64,000 bases of DNA from RGIG3528 sp045629005. Lineage in GTDB: Bacteria; Bacillota; Clostridia; Lachnospirales; Lachnospiraceae. The position numbers and the translations under genes are program-made. The notes under the pieces are model-generated. The model was not told the DNA's origin. It was given only the letters and a program-made list of their open reading frames with translations, and made no database searches. Of this stretch, positions 7,434-15,225 are shown in pieces. Within the stretch, counting starts at the first letter, position 1. The number at the start of each line of letters is the position of its first letter. The stretch spans positions 1-64,000 of the forward strand of contig JAZQQJ010000027.1 in NCBI GenBank assembly GCA_045629005.1, in the 5' to 3' direction.

Positions 7434-10289
7434 ATGCTGTTTAAAAGTGTACTCCGCCAAATCAGGCATTCGCTTGGACGGTTCCTTGCGATTTTTGCCA
7501 TAGTGGCGCTTGGTGTCGGATTTTATTCCGGACTGAAGGTCACTAAGGATGCTATGGTTAAAACCGGCGGAAACTATTTTGAAGAGAAAATGCTTTTTGA
7601 CTTCCGGCTTATAAGCACGCTTGGGCTTACCGAAGAAGATGTTGAAGCAGCCTTAGAACTCGGCAATGTCTCGACGGCAGTCGGAGGCGTCAGCGCCGAT
7701 GCCATATATCTCAACTTTTCGGGCTCGGAAAGTGTCGCTCATGTCCACTCACTGTCAGACACCATGAATATTCCGGACGTTGTGGCGGGAAAACTCCCCG
7801 AAGCTCCAAACGAATGTGTCGTTGACAGTAAATATAACGATGAAAGCGCAATAGGGAAGTACATAGTGCTTTCCGATGACAACAGTGAGGATACTTTTGA
7901 TACATTTGCTTACGATGAGTACAAGATAGTCGGAGTCGTAAGTTCACCCTATTATGTAAACTTTGAGCGCGGGGCCAGCAGTCTTGGCAGTGTTTCGGGC
8001 TTTATTTACATTCCTTTGGAAGGCTTCTCAACAGATTACTTTACAGAAATATATGTAAGGCTTCAAAACCGTTACGAAGTGTATTCCGATGCGTATGACA
8101 GGTATGCTGACGAGTGTGAAGAATCGATATCTTCTTTCCTTGAAGAGCGGGCATCACTTAGATTTGTTTCAATTAAGAACGATGCCCTTGATGAAATACA
8201 CGACGCTGAAGATGAGCTTGCAGAGGCAAAGGACGAGTATTTCAGTAAAAAAGCCGATGCTGAGAAAGAGTTCGCTGATGGTGAACAGACAATTTCCGAT
8301 GGAGAAGCTGAACTGCAGGACGCCTTAGCACAGATAGAAGATGGACAGAAGGCAATTGATGATGCAAAGGAGCAGCTTGAGGCTTTCCGCGCTTTCATAG
8401 GTGAAGATGTTTACGAAGCGCAGATGGCAACTGTTCTTGAACAGGAGGCGGTGCTTAAAGCTTCCCGGACATCTGTGGACGAGGGCTTTGAAAAGCTTGA
8501 AGACGCCCGTGCCGAACTTGCTGATGCAAGGAAGACAGCCGATGAGGAGTTTGCAAAGGCGGAGCAGGAGATTGCCGATGCGGAAGCTGAAATTGCCGAT
8601 GGTTACAGGAAGATTGACGAACTTGAAGAACCTTCCACATTTGTACTCGGCCGCGATACAAACATCGGATATACATGCCTTAGTAACGATACCGACATTG
8701 TAAGTGGTATTGCAAAAGTATTTCCTTTGTTTTTCTTCATTGTTGCTTCACTTGTATGTGTAACAACGATGACACGAATGGTTGACGAGCAACGTGTGCA
8801 GAACGGTGTGCTTAAAGCAATTGGCTACAGTGACGTTTCGATTATCGGGCAGTATCTTTTCTATGCGGGAACTGCATCTGTACTTGGTTGTGTTTCCGGC
8901 TTTTTGCTTGGCTCGAAATATATGCCGCTTGTTTTATGGAAGATTTATCACATAATGTATTCTATAGACAGGCCCATTGTATACCTTCTTGACTGGAGTC
9001 TGTTTACGTTCTGTACTGTGTTATATCTTATTGCTACTATAGGGGCAACGGTTATTGCCGCTTACAGCGACCTCAGAGAGTGTGCTGCAGAAATGATAAG
9101 GCCGAAAGCTCCTGCTCCGGGTAAGCGAATTCTTCTGGAACGTGTCGGATTTATCTGGAAGAGGGTGAAGTTCCTCCACAAGGTTTCAATAAGAAATATT
9201 CTCCGTTACAAGAAGCGAATGTTTATGATGATACTGGGTGTCGGAGGCTGTACGGCATTGCTTTTAACGGGCTTTGGAATAAGGGACTCCATACAGCCTA
9301 TACTTGACTATCAGTACGGCGAGATTCATGTTTATGACATGGAAGTTACCTTTAGTGAGAATATGAGTACTGAAGAGCAGGCTGAGCTGAAGGATAAATA
9401 TGCCAAGGACATTGAAAGTATTTATTTCCTTCACAGTGAGTCATTTGATCTAATGACAAACGATTCTTCGGATTCGGTTACTCTTGTTGTTGCGGAAAAC
9501 TTAAGTGATGACTTTGTAAATCTGCATAACGGAAAAGAACAGTACAATTGGCCGGGTGACGGAGAGATTATTATAGACTACCGTCTGGCAAGGGCAAATG
9601 ATATTAATATCGGAGACGAGATAGAGCTCCGCAATTCGGATTACGATGTTCTTAAGGCAAAGGTTGTTGGGATTTTCGACAACTATATTTACGATTATGC
9701 ATATGTAAATACATCAACCTACGAAAATGCTATGAGGAAAGCCGTATCCTATGATACCGCATATGTTAACGTGAAAGCGGAAGGCGATGCGGATGCACTT
9801 TGTTCGGAATTCTTATCTGAAGAAAAATGTGTTACGGTCAGTCTTATAGCAACAATGCTTCAGGCAGTCGGGAATATGCTTTCTTCGCTTGACTATGTCG
9901 TTCTTATAGTGCTTGTTTGTGCCGGTGCTCTTGCATTTATCGTTATATACGATTTGACAAACATAAGCATTACAGAACGAATCAGAGAAATTGCCACACT
10001 TAAAGTACTGGGCTTTCGCGACGGCGAATCCGCTGCTTATGTGTTCCGCGAGAATCTTGTTTTGACTTTCATAAGCGCGATTGTAGGACTTCCTATGGGA
10101 GTTGCATTGCATCGTTATGTAATGGAGCAGATTAAGATTAAATCCATGTACTTCGGTCACAGAATACTCCCTATGAGCTTTGTGTGGGCGCTTATCCTGA
10201 CGATGGTGTTTGCGTTAATTGTTGACGTCTTTATGTACTTCAGACTTAATCGGATTAATATGGCAGAATCGCTGAAGGCAATTGAATAG
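7434..10289 (+). CDS. Large FtsX-fold ABC permease with periplasm-side coiled coil
   Basis: A 951-residue permease. TM1 lies at about residues 13-33, followed by a long extracytoplasmic region. Residues ~250-395 form an almost continuous Glu/Ala/Asp-rich coiled coil with repeated AEAEIADG and DAxxEL elements. Then come TM segments around 420-560 (FtsX domain 1), a second extracytoplasmic domain (~600-790) and a last FtsX domain with TMs near 815-945. The double FtsX layout with an inserted coiled coil is seen in clostridial permeases of the MacB/LolC superfamily. With the upstream ATPase it should export or release envelope molecules; the substrate is unknown. A ribosome binding site AAGAGG precedes the ATG. 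Confidence 0.88.
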   Translation: MLFKSVLRQIRHSLGRFLAIFAIVALGVGFYSGLKVTKDAMVKTGGNYFEEKMLFDFRLISTLGLTEEDVEAALELGNVSTAVGGVSADAIYLNFSGSESVAHVHSLSDTMNIPDVVAGKLPEAPNECVVDSKYNDESAIGKYIVLSDDNSEDTFDTFAYDEYKIVGVVSSPYYVNFERGASSLGSVSGFIYIPLEGFSTDYFTEIYVRLQNRYEVYSDAYDRYADECEESISSFLEERASLRFVSIKNDALDEIHDAEDELAEAKDEYFSKKADAEKEFADGEQTISDGEAELQDALAQIEDGQKAIDDAKEQLEAFRAFIGEDVYEAQMATVLEQEAVLKASRTSVDEGFEKLEDARAELADARKTADEEFAKAEQEIADAEAEIADGYRKIDELEEPSTFVLGRDTNIGYTCLSNDTDIVSGIAKVFPLFFFIVASLVCVTTMTRMVDEQRVQNGVLKAIGYSDVSIIGQYLFYAGTASVLGCVSGFLLGSKYMPLVLWKIYHIMYSIDRPIVYLLDWSLFTFCTVLYLIATIGATVIAAYSDLRECAAEMIRPKAPAPGKRILLERVGFIWKRVKFLHKVSIRNILRYKKRMFMMILGVGGCTALLLTGFGIRDSIQPILDYQYGEIHVYDMEVTFSENMSTEEQAELKDKYAKDIESIYFLHSESFDLMTNDSSDSVTLVVAENLSDDFVNLHNGKEQYNWPGDGEIIIDYRLARANDINIGDEIELRNSDYDVLKAKVVGIFDNYIYDYAYVNTSTYENAMRKAVSYDTAYVNVKAEGDADALCSEFLSEEKCVTVSLIATMLQAVGNMLSSLDYVVLIVLVCAGALAFIVIYDLTNISITERIREIATLKVLGFRDGESAAYVFRENLVLTFISAIVGLPMGVALHRYVMEQIKIKSMYFGHRILPMSFVWALILTMVFALIVDVFMYFRLNRINMAESLKAIE

Positions 10290-10296
10290 CATAAAG

Positions 10297-10339
10297 TTCG
10301 CAATGAATGGGAAAATATGTTTCTTCACTCAATTGCGAA
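10297..10339. promoter_or_regulatory. Inverted repeat upstream of the GH39 gene
   Basis: Arms TTCGCAAT (10297-10304) and ATTGCGAA (10332-10339) flank a 27-bp interval that can pair imperfectly. The right arm lies between the predicted -35 and -10 of the xylosidase gene. It has no following T-run, so an operator is more likely than a terminator; this is inference. Confidence 0.4.
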
Positions 10340-10352
10340 TATGGGGTAAAAT
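10324..10352 (+). promoter_or_regulatory. Predicted promoter of the GH39 gene
   Basis: TTCACT at 10324-10329, a 17-bp spacer, then TAAAAT at 10347-10352, about 60 bp upstream of the start codon. It overlaps the inverted repeat at 10297-10339. Confidence 0.5.
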
Positions 10353-10410
10353 ACAGTAAGATTTGAATGCTCCTTTATTTCGGACTTATTCATATTTCGG
10401 AGGTATTGTT

Positions 10411-11931
10411 ATGAAGATGGATTATGTAGTTAACAAGGATTCCAAGGCATTTTTCAATAACGCTGCGGATTTCTGCATCGGTACAGGCAGAATGGGGCTT
10501 GCTCTTCAGGAAGAATACATGAAGCAGCTTAAGCTTGTACAGGACATTATCGGATTTAAACATATAAGAGGCCATGGACTTTTTGCCGATGACATGGCTA
10601 TTTACCAGAGAAGAAGAGGCTTTGACGGCACAGAAACAATAGAATACTGCTTCACGTATCTTGACAGAGTTATGGACGGCTATTTAAGGAATAACATCCG
10701 TCCTTTCCTTGAACTCGGTTTTATGCCTGCAAAAATGGCTTCCGGCGACCAGACAATCTTTTACTGGAAGGGCAATACCACACCTCCTTCGGACTACGAA
10801 GAGTGGGCAAAGCTTATTAAGGTTACTCTTCAGCACCTCATTGACAGATACGGCAGGGATGAAGTTGTTACATGGCCTATCGAGGTTTGGAATGAGCCTA
10901 ACCTTCCCGGGTTTTGGAAAGGTGCGGACATGCAGGAGTACTTTAAGCTCTACATGGTATCCTCAAAGGCTGTTAAGGAAGTAGACAAGAATTTCAGAGT
11001 CGGCGGTCCTGCAATTTGCGGTGTTGATGATGCACGCTGGCTCCGTTCCTTCCTTGAGTTCGTACGTGATGAAAAAGCTCCGATTGACTTCGTTACAAGA
11101 CATCACTACACAAGCTGCCCTCCTCAGCCGGACGGACACTACGGTTACATTGATCTTCACAAGCCCGAAGAAGCATTTTCCGAGCTTGAGCGCTCACGTG
11201 ATATCGTTGACAGCTTCCCTGAGTTTATGGGTATGGAGATTCATATCACAGAGTTCAATACATCCTACATTCCAAATGCGCCCATTCATGACACCAACCT
11301 GAATGCCGCTTATGTTGCACACATGCTTTCAAGACTCGGTGACAAGCATGCATCATACTCATACTGGACATTCGGAGATGTTTTCGAGGAGCACGGTGTT
11401 GCATTTACACCTTTCTCGGGTGGTTTCGGTCTCGTTGCAAACGGTCTTATTACAAAGCCTACATTCTGGACATTTGCTTTCTATAAAGAGCTTAAGGGCG
11501 AGTGCATACATAAGTCCGAAAATGCTGTAGTTGTTAAGACGGCTGATGGCACAATTAAGGGCTGCATCTGGAATCCTGATATTAAAAAGGACGGAGAGGA
11601 ACTTTCTTACTCACTTTCCTTCAAAGACATGAAGGCTTCCAAGTATTCACTTCTTCTTAAGATAGTTGATGAAGAAACATGCAATCCTTTAAAGGTTTGG
11701 CATGACCTCGGCGAAGAAGCCAATCCTTCGGAGGAGCTTAACGAGCTTCTTCGTTCCGCTGCAAAGCCTATGGTTTCAAGCGCAATACTTGAAAGCTGTT
11801 CTGATACTGTAAAGGCAGAGTTCTTCCTTAAGTCAAACGCTGTTCAGTACTTTGAACTTAAGCCTGTTGAGATTAAGTCTGATACGGGATACTCATACGA
11901 ACGCACACTTGCACAGAGAGTGCAGGAATAA
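10411..11931 (+). CDS. xynB: GH39 beta-xylosidase
   Basis: A 506-residue cytoplasmic glycoside hydrolase with the GH39 signature. The acid/base glutamate lies in VEVWNEPNLPGFW-type sequence (EVWNEPNLPGFW) and the nucleophile glutamate in MEIHITEFNTSY. The family removes xylose from xylo-oligosaccharides with retention; the length equals that of clostridial XynB enzymes. There is no signal peptide, so it acts on imported oligosaccharides. ATG at 10411 follows TTTCGGAGG; the frame is open upstream without a better start. It is flanked by a promoter with an inverted repeat and by a terminator, so it is monocistronic. Some GH39 members act on other pentosides. Confidence 0.9.
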   Translation: MKMDYVVNKDSKAFFNNAADFCIGTGRMGLALQEEYMKQLKLVQDIIGFKHIRGHGLFADDMAIYQRRRGFDGTETIEYCFTYLDRVMDGYLRNNIRPFLELGFMPAKMASGDQTIFYWKGNTTPPSDYEEWAKLIKVTLQHLIDRYGRDEVVTWPIEVWNEPNLPGFWKGADMQEYFKLYMVSSKAVKEVDKNFRVGGPAICGVDDARWLRSFLEFVRDEKAPIDFVTRHHYTSCPPQPDGHYGYIDLHKPEEAFSELERSRDIVDSFPEFMGMEIHITEFNTSYIPNAPIHDTNLNAAYVAHMLSRLGDKHASYSYWTFGDVFEEHGVAFTPFSGGFGLVANGLITKPTFWTFAFYKELKGECIHKSENAVVVKTADGTIKGCIWNPDIKKDGEELSYSLSFKDMKASKYSLLLKIVDEETCNPLKVWHDLGEEANPSEELNELLRSAAKPMVSSAILESCSDTVKAEFFLKSNAVQYFELKPVEIKSDTGYSYERTLAQRVQE

Positions 11932-11976
11932 TTGATATTTTCTGACGTTCAATTAAACTGATAATGCTAAAACCGG

Positions 11977-12012
11977 GCAGGGGAGCTTTTAACGGCACCC
12001 CTGCTTTCTTTA
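11977..12012 (+). terminator. Terminator after xynB
   Basis: Arms GCAGGGG (11977-11983) and CCCCTGC (11998-12004) with a 14-nt loop are followed by TTTCTTT. Confidence 0.7.
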
Positions 12013-12079
12013 TGATCGGACGTTCATCGGGCGAACGTAGCTCGCAAGATGGATAAAGAGAAGAATACTCGATTACATA

Positions 12080-12108
12080 TTGACAACGATGTACCTAAAT
12101 GATATCAT
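12080..12108 (+). promoter_or_regulatory. Promoter of the second ABC pair
   Basis: A perfect TTGACA at 12080-12085, a 17-bp spacer and TATCAT at 12103-12108. The start codon is at 12137. Confidence 0.7.
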
Positions 12109-12118
12109 AATGATATCA
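12100..12118. promoter_or_regulatory. Palindromic operator overlapping the -10 box
   Basis: TGATATCAT (12100-12108) and ATGATATCA (12110-12118) form a perfect 9-bp inverted repeat with one central base, lying on the -10 element of the ABC operon. The position fits a repressor site. GntR-family YtrA-type regulators commonly control such ABC operons, but no regulator gene is adjacent. Confidence 0.6.
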
Positions 12119-12136
12119 AAATAAATGGAGGCAGTT

Positions 12137-12853
12137 ATGCTGGAGATTAAAAACTATACAAAAGACTATGGCTCAGGAAAGAAGGCTTGCGACAATGTAA
12201 GTCTTACGGTTGAGGATGGTGACATTTTTGGCTTTATCGGTCATAACGGAGCCGGAAAAAGCACAACTATTAAGGCAGTTGTAGGAGTCCTTGATTTTGA
12301 TGAGGGTGAAATACTTGTTAACGGCCATTCTGTTAAAAAAGAGCCGATGGAATGTAAGAAAATAATGGCTTATATTCCGGACAACCCGGATTTGTATGAG
12401 AATCTTACAGGCATACAGTACTTAAACTTTGTTGCGGATGTTTATGATGTTTCAGAATCTGACCGCGAAGAAAGAATTAAGAAGTATGCCGGTGAATTTG
12501 ATATATACGATGCACTCAAGGAGCAGATTTCGTCCTATTCACACGGCATGAAGCAGAAGGTGGCAATTATAGGAGCACTTATTCACGAGCCAAAGCTCCT
12601 TGTCCTGGATGAGCCCTTTGTAGGCCTCGATCCTAAGGCGACCTTTGAACTTAAGCAGATTATGCACGAAATGTGTAAGAAAGGCACTGCTATTTTCTTT
12701 TCAACGCATGTTCTTGATGTTGCTGAAAAGCTTTGCAATAAAATAGCCATAATTAAGCAGGGGAAGATTGTTGCAAGTGGTAAGACGGAAGACTTAATCG
12801 GTGATCAGTCGCTTGAGGAAGTATTCATGGAGGTCGCAAATGAAGAAAAGTAA
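12137..12853 (+). CDS. ABC transporter ATP-binding protein (CcmA/drug-export type)
   Basis: A 238-residue ATPase. Walker A is GHNGAGKST, the signature is SYSHGMKQK, Walker B is LLVLDEPFVGLD and the H-loop is FFSTHV. The HGMKQ variant signature is common in ABC-2 type export and immunity ATPases. It overlaps the permease gene by 14 bp, so the two are co-translated. ATG at 12137 is chosen over the in-frame ATG at 12125 because TGGAGG ends 6 bases before it. A palindromic operator overlaps its promoter, implying induction by an unknown signal. Confidence 0.92.
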   Translation: MLEIKNYTKDYGSGKKACDNVSLTVEDGDIFGFIGHNGAGKSTTIKAVVGVLDFDEGEILVNGHSVKKEPMECKKIMAYIPDNPDLYENLTGIQYLNFVADVYDVSESDREERIKKYAGEFDIYDALKEQISSYSHGMKQKVAIIGALIHEPKLLVLDEPFVGLDPKATFELKQIMHEMCKKGTAIFFSTHVLDVAEKLCNKIAIIKQGKIVASGKTEDLIGDQSLEEVFMEVANEEK

Positions 12854-14435
12854 GGAGTTTACGCTTCTTTCCACAATGTTTAGGTCTACGAGCGGAATTA
12901 ATGTCCTTAAGAACTCAAAAGACAAAAAGAAGAAGGGCAAAGTAATAGGAGGCTTTTTCGGAATTGCTTTTGTCTATATTATTCTTGCGGCCTATATGTT
13001 CTTCCAGGCATATATGATGGGAAGCATTGGCCTTGGCGATTCGGTTCCTGCAATGAATGTCATTGTTTTAAGCGCTCTCGCATTCTTTTTCACAATCTTC
13101 AAAAGTAATGGTTATCTGTATAATTTCAAGGAATATGACATGATAATGTCTATGCCCTTTGAGGCTAAGACCATTGTTAAGTGTAAATTCCTTTATATGT
13201 ATATAAAAGGGCTTACCCTTCCGATGATAATCTCTTTGTCAATGATGCTTGGATACGCATTAGCATTAAAACCCGGGTTTTATGTATATGTTTTCTGGGT
13301 TATTATGAGCTTTTTTGTTCAGCTGATTCCTACTGTAATAGCATCGTTTCTTGCGTCTCTTGTGGCAAAAACAGGAGGAAAGGGCAGGCTGAAAAAGGTG
13401 CTTCAGACAATTCTTCTGTTTGCGGTAGCCATGCTTGGGGTTTCTCTCAGATTCATTATTGAGTATTTCGTAAGAGAATCAACTGCCGAAAATATGGTTA
13501 CAAGCGTTACGAATGCTGCCGATGCTGCTAAGAAGTGGTATTTCCCCGCTTTATGGTTTGAAAAGGCAGTTAATGATTCGAACGTTTTAATGTTTTTGCT
13601 CCTTATTGTGGTTTCTTTAGTTGTTTTTGCGTTGTATTACACCTTTGTCGCAAAGTCTTACAGAAGAATGAACACAAAGCTTTCTTCCTACTCAGGAACC
13701 AAAAGCGGAAAGCAGATGTCCTTTAAGAAAAAGAGTGTTGTTATAAGCGTATTCAACAAGGAAGTCAGGAGATTTTTTTCTTCCGTTGCCTATATGACAA
13801 ATATGGGAATGGGGCAGGTGATGTCTTTTGTTTTTGGAATTGTTATTTTGTTTGTTGATATTGACAAAATAACAGATAGTGTTATGCCCGAATCGGGACT
13901 TACAGCCGTACAGCTTGCTCCTGCAATACCTTTTTTGATTTTTCTCTTTATCGGAATGACATCAACGACAACCGTTTCTCCTTCTTTGGAGGGAAAGAAT
14001 TACTGGATAATACAAAGTATGCCTGTTAAAATGAGCGACCTTTACAAAGGCAAAATGCTCTTTAATATAGTGGCGTTTGTACCGTTTGGCTGGTTTGGTG
14101 TTACAACATTTTGTATTGCTTTCCATACAACACTTTTACAGTGGGCATGCTATATGGCTTGCGAGACGGTGATGTGCCTTTTCTCAACGGCATATGGAAT
14201 GTTTTGTGGAGTCAAATTCCAAAAGTTGGAGTGGGAAAATGAAATTGAAGTAATAAAGCAGGGGACAGCCGTCAGCGTGTATTTGTTCCCCAATATGATA
14301 TTCACAATGATATTTATGGTTATTTCGGTAATAATCGGAATGTTTATTCCCGGGAACCTGGTAATACTCGGAATTACTTTCCTTTATGCGATTTTAGCAT
14401 TTGTCATGTATGAAATCACAATGATGAAGGCGTGA
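12840..14435 (+). CDS. ABC-2-like export permease
   Basis: A 531-residue membrane protein with about 12 hydrophobic segments and a basic loop after the N-terminus (KDKKKKGK). It resembles the large permeases paired with CcmA-like ATPases in Firmicutes. The start at 12840 lies inside the ATPase gene, with GGAGG at 12829-12833 just ahead; the frame is also open a further 39 bases upstream. It is the membrane partner of the upstream ATPase. The substrate is unknown. It ends 3 bp from the convergent gene at 14439, with no clear terminator between them. Confidence 0.85.
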   Translation: MKKSKEFTLLSTMFRSTSGINVLKNSKDKKKKGKVIGGFFGIAFVYIILAAYMFFQAYMMGSIGLGDSVPAMNVIVLSALAFFFTIFKSNGYLYNFKEYDMIMSMPFEAKTIVKCKFLYMYIKGLTLPMIISLSMMLGYALALKPGFYVYVFWVIMSFFVQLIPTVIASFLASLVAKTGGKGRLKKVLQTILLFAVAMLGVSLRFIIEYFVRESTAENMVTSVTNAADAAKKWYFPALWFEKAVNDSNVLMFLLLIVVSLVVFALYYTFVAKSYRRMNTKLSSYSGTKSGKQMSFKKKSVVISVFNKEVRRFFSSVAYMTNMGMGQVMSFVFGIVILFVDIDKITDSVMPESGLTAVQLAPAIPFLIFLFIGMTSTTTVSPSLEGKNYWIIQSMPVKMSDLYKGKMLFNIVAFVPFGWFGVTTFCIAFHTTLLQWACYMACETVMCLFSTAYGMFCGVKFQKLEWENEIEVIKQGTAVSVYLFPNMIFTMIFMVISVIIGMFIPGNLVILGITFLYAILAFVMYEITMMKA

Positions 14436-14438
14436 GGT

Positions 14439-15092
14439 TTATTTCTTCTTTACATAGCATATATTGCTGAAAAGCCAAAAGCTTCTCTTGCGGACGAGGT
14501 GCTCGTACTCGCTCCATTTGGCATAATACTTGCAGCCCCAGCTTGATACGGTCATTACGTCACCGCCCAGCGCGGTAAGTGTCATATAATGTGAGGTGGT
14601 GCGGGTGCGCGGAATGAGATTGCCTGAAGCGTCTTTAATGTAAAGCTGCAGACCTTTTGGTTTCCATAAAAATTCAAAAACCTGACAAACCGAAAACACT
14701 ACTGGGATGTCATTTTCGAGCATTTCCTCGCAAGCTTTTCTGAGGTTTTTCGGGAATACTCCCCAGCGGACTTTGTAGTGAAGCCGGTTCTTCAGGAATG
14801 CAAGCTTAATCGAGGGTGCGAGCCATATGCCCGATATTCCGAAATAAGGAAGGATTGGGAAAAGGCGTTCATCCTTGTGAAAACGTTTGTTATAGGAGTC
14901 AACATCCGGGAATGAACGTTCTCCGTCAAGGTAGAGGACGAGGTCTGTGCCTGCAATGGCTCCGCAGGCATATCCTTGCAACCTTTTGGAGGGAAGCCAC
15001 CCTTGATTGCCGCCAAAAGACAGAATGTTATTATTGGTAACATGTACATATTCATTTTTCAGTGACTTATTATTAATATCCATACTTGTCAT
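14439..15092 (-). CDS. C39-like / papain-fold cysteine peptidase-like protein
   Basis: A 217-residue protein without a signal peptide. It has the pattern of peptidase C39-like proteins: an oxyanion Gln and nucleophile Cys in LQGYACGAIAGTDLVLYL, a His in TSHYMTLTAL, and then VSSWGCKYYAKW, which resembles the papain NSWG segment with Ser for Asn. This is the usual C-H-(N/D) order. Bacteriocin-leader cleavage is one role of C39 enzymes, but no ABC fusion or leader peptide is present, so the substrate is unknown. AAAAGG precedes the ATG at 15092; a second in-frame ATG is at 15083. Confidence 0.6.
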   Translation of the reverse strand: MTSMDINNKSLKNEYVHVTNNNILSFGGNQGWLPSKRLQGYACGAIAGTDLVLYLDGERSFPDVDSYNKRFHKDERLFPILPYFGISGIWLAPSIKLAFLKNRLHYKVRWGVFPKNLRKACEEMLENDIPVVFSVCQVFEFLWKPKGLQLYIKDASGNLIPRTRTTSHYMTLTALGGDVMTVSSWGCKYYAKWSEYEHLVRKRSFWLFSNICYVKKK

Positions 15093-15225
15093 TATAGCCT
15101 TTTTTCAGCATTTTCACAGTATTTTATCAGTATTTTATTGAGTTATTCTATCATTTATGTTATTAATTGAATTTGTTGGGATTAAACTGAGCAAATGTTT
15201 CACTTTTACTCGAAAGGGGCTTAAT

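Noticed and set aside
8072..8703. Long frames on both strands inside the ABC permease
   Set aside because: They are shadows created by the repetitive Glu/Ala coiled-coil coding sequence.
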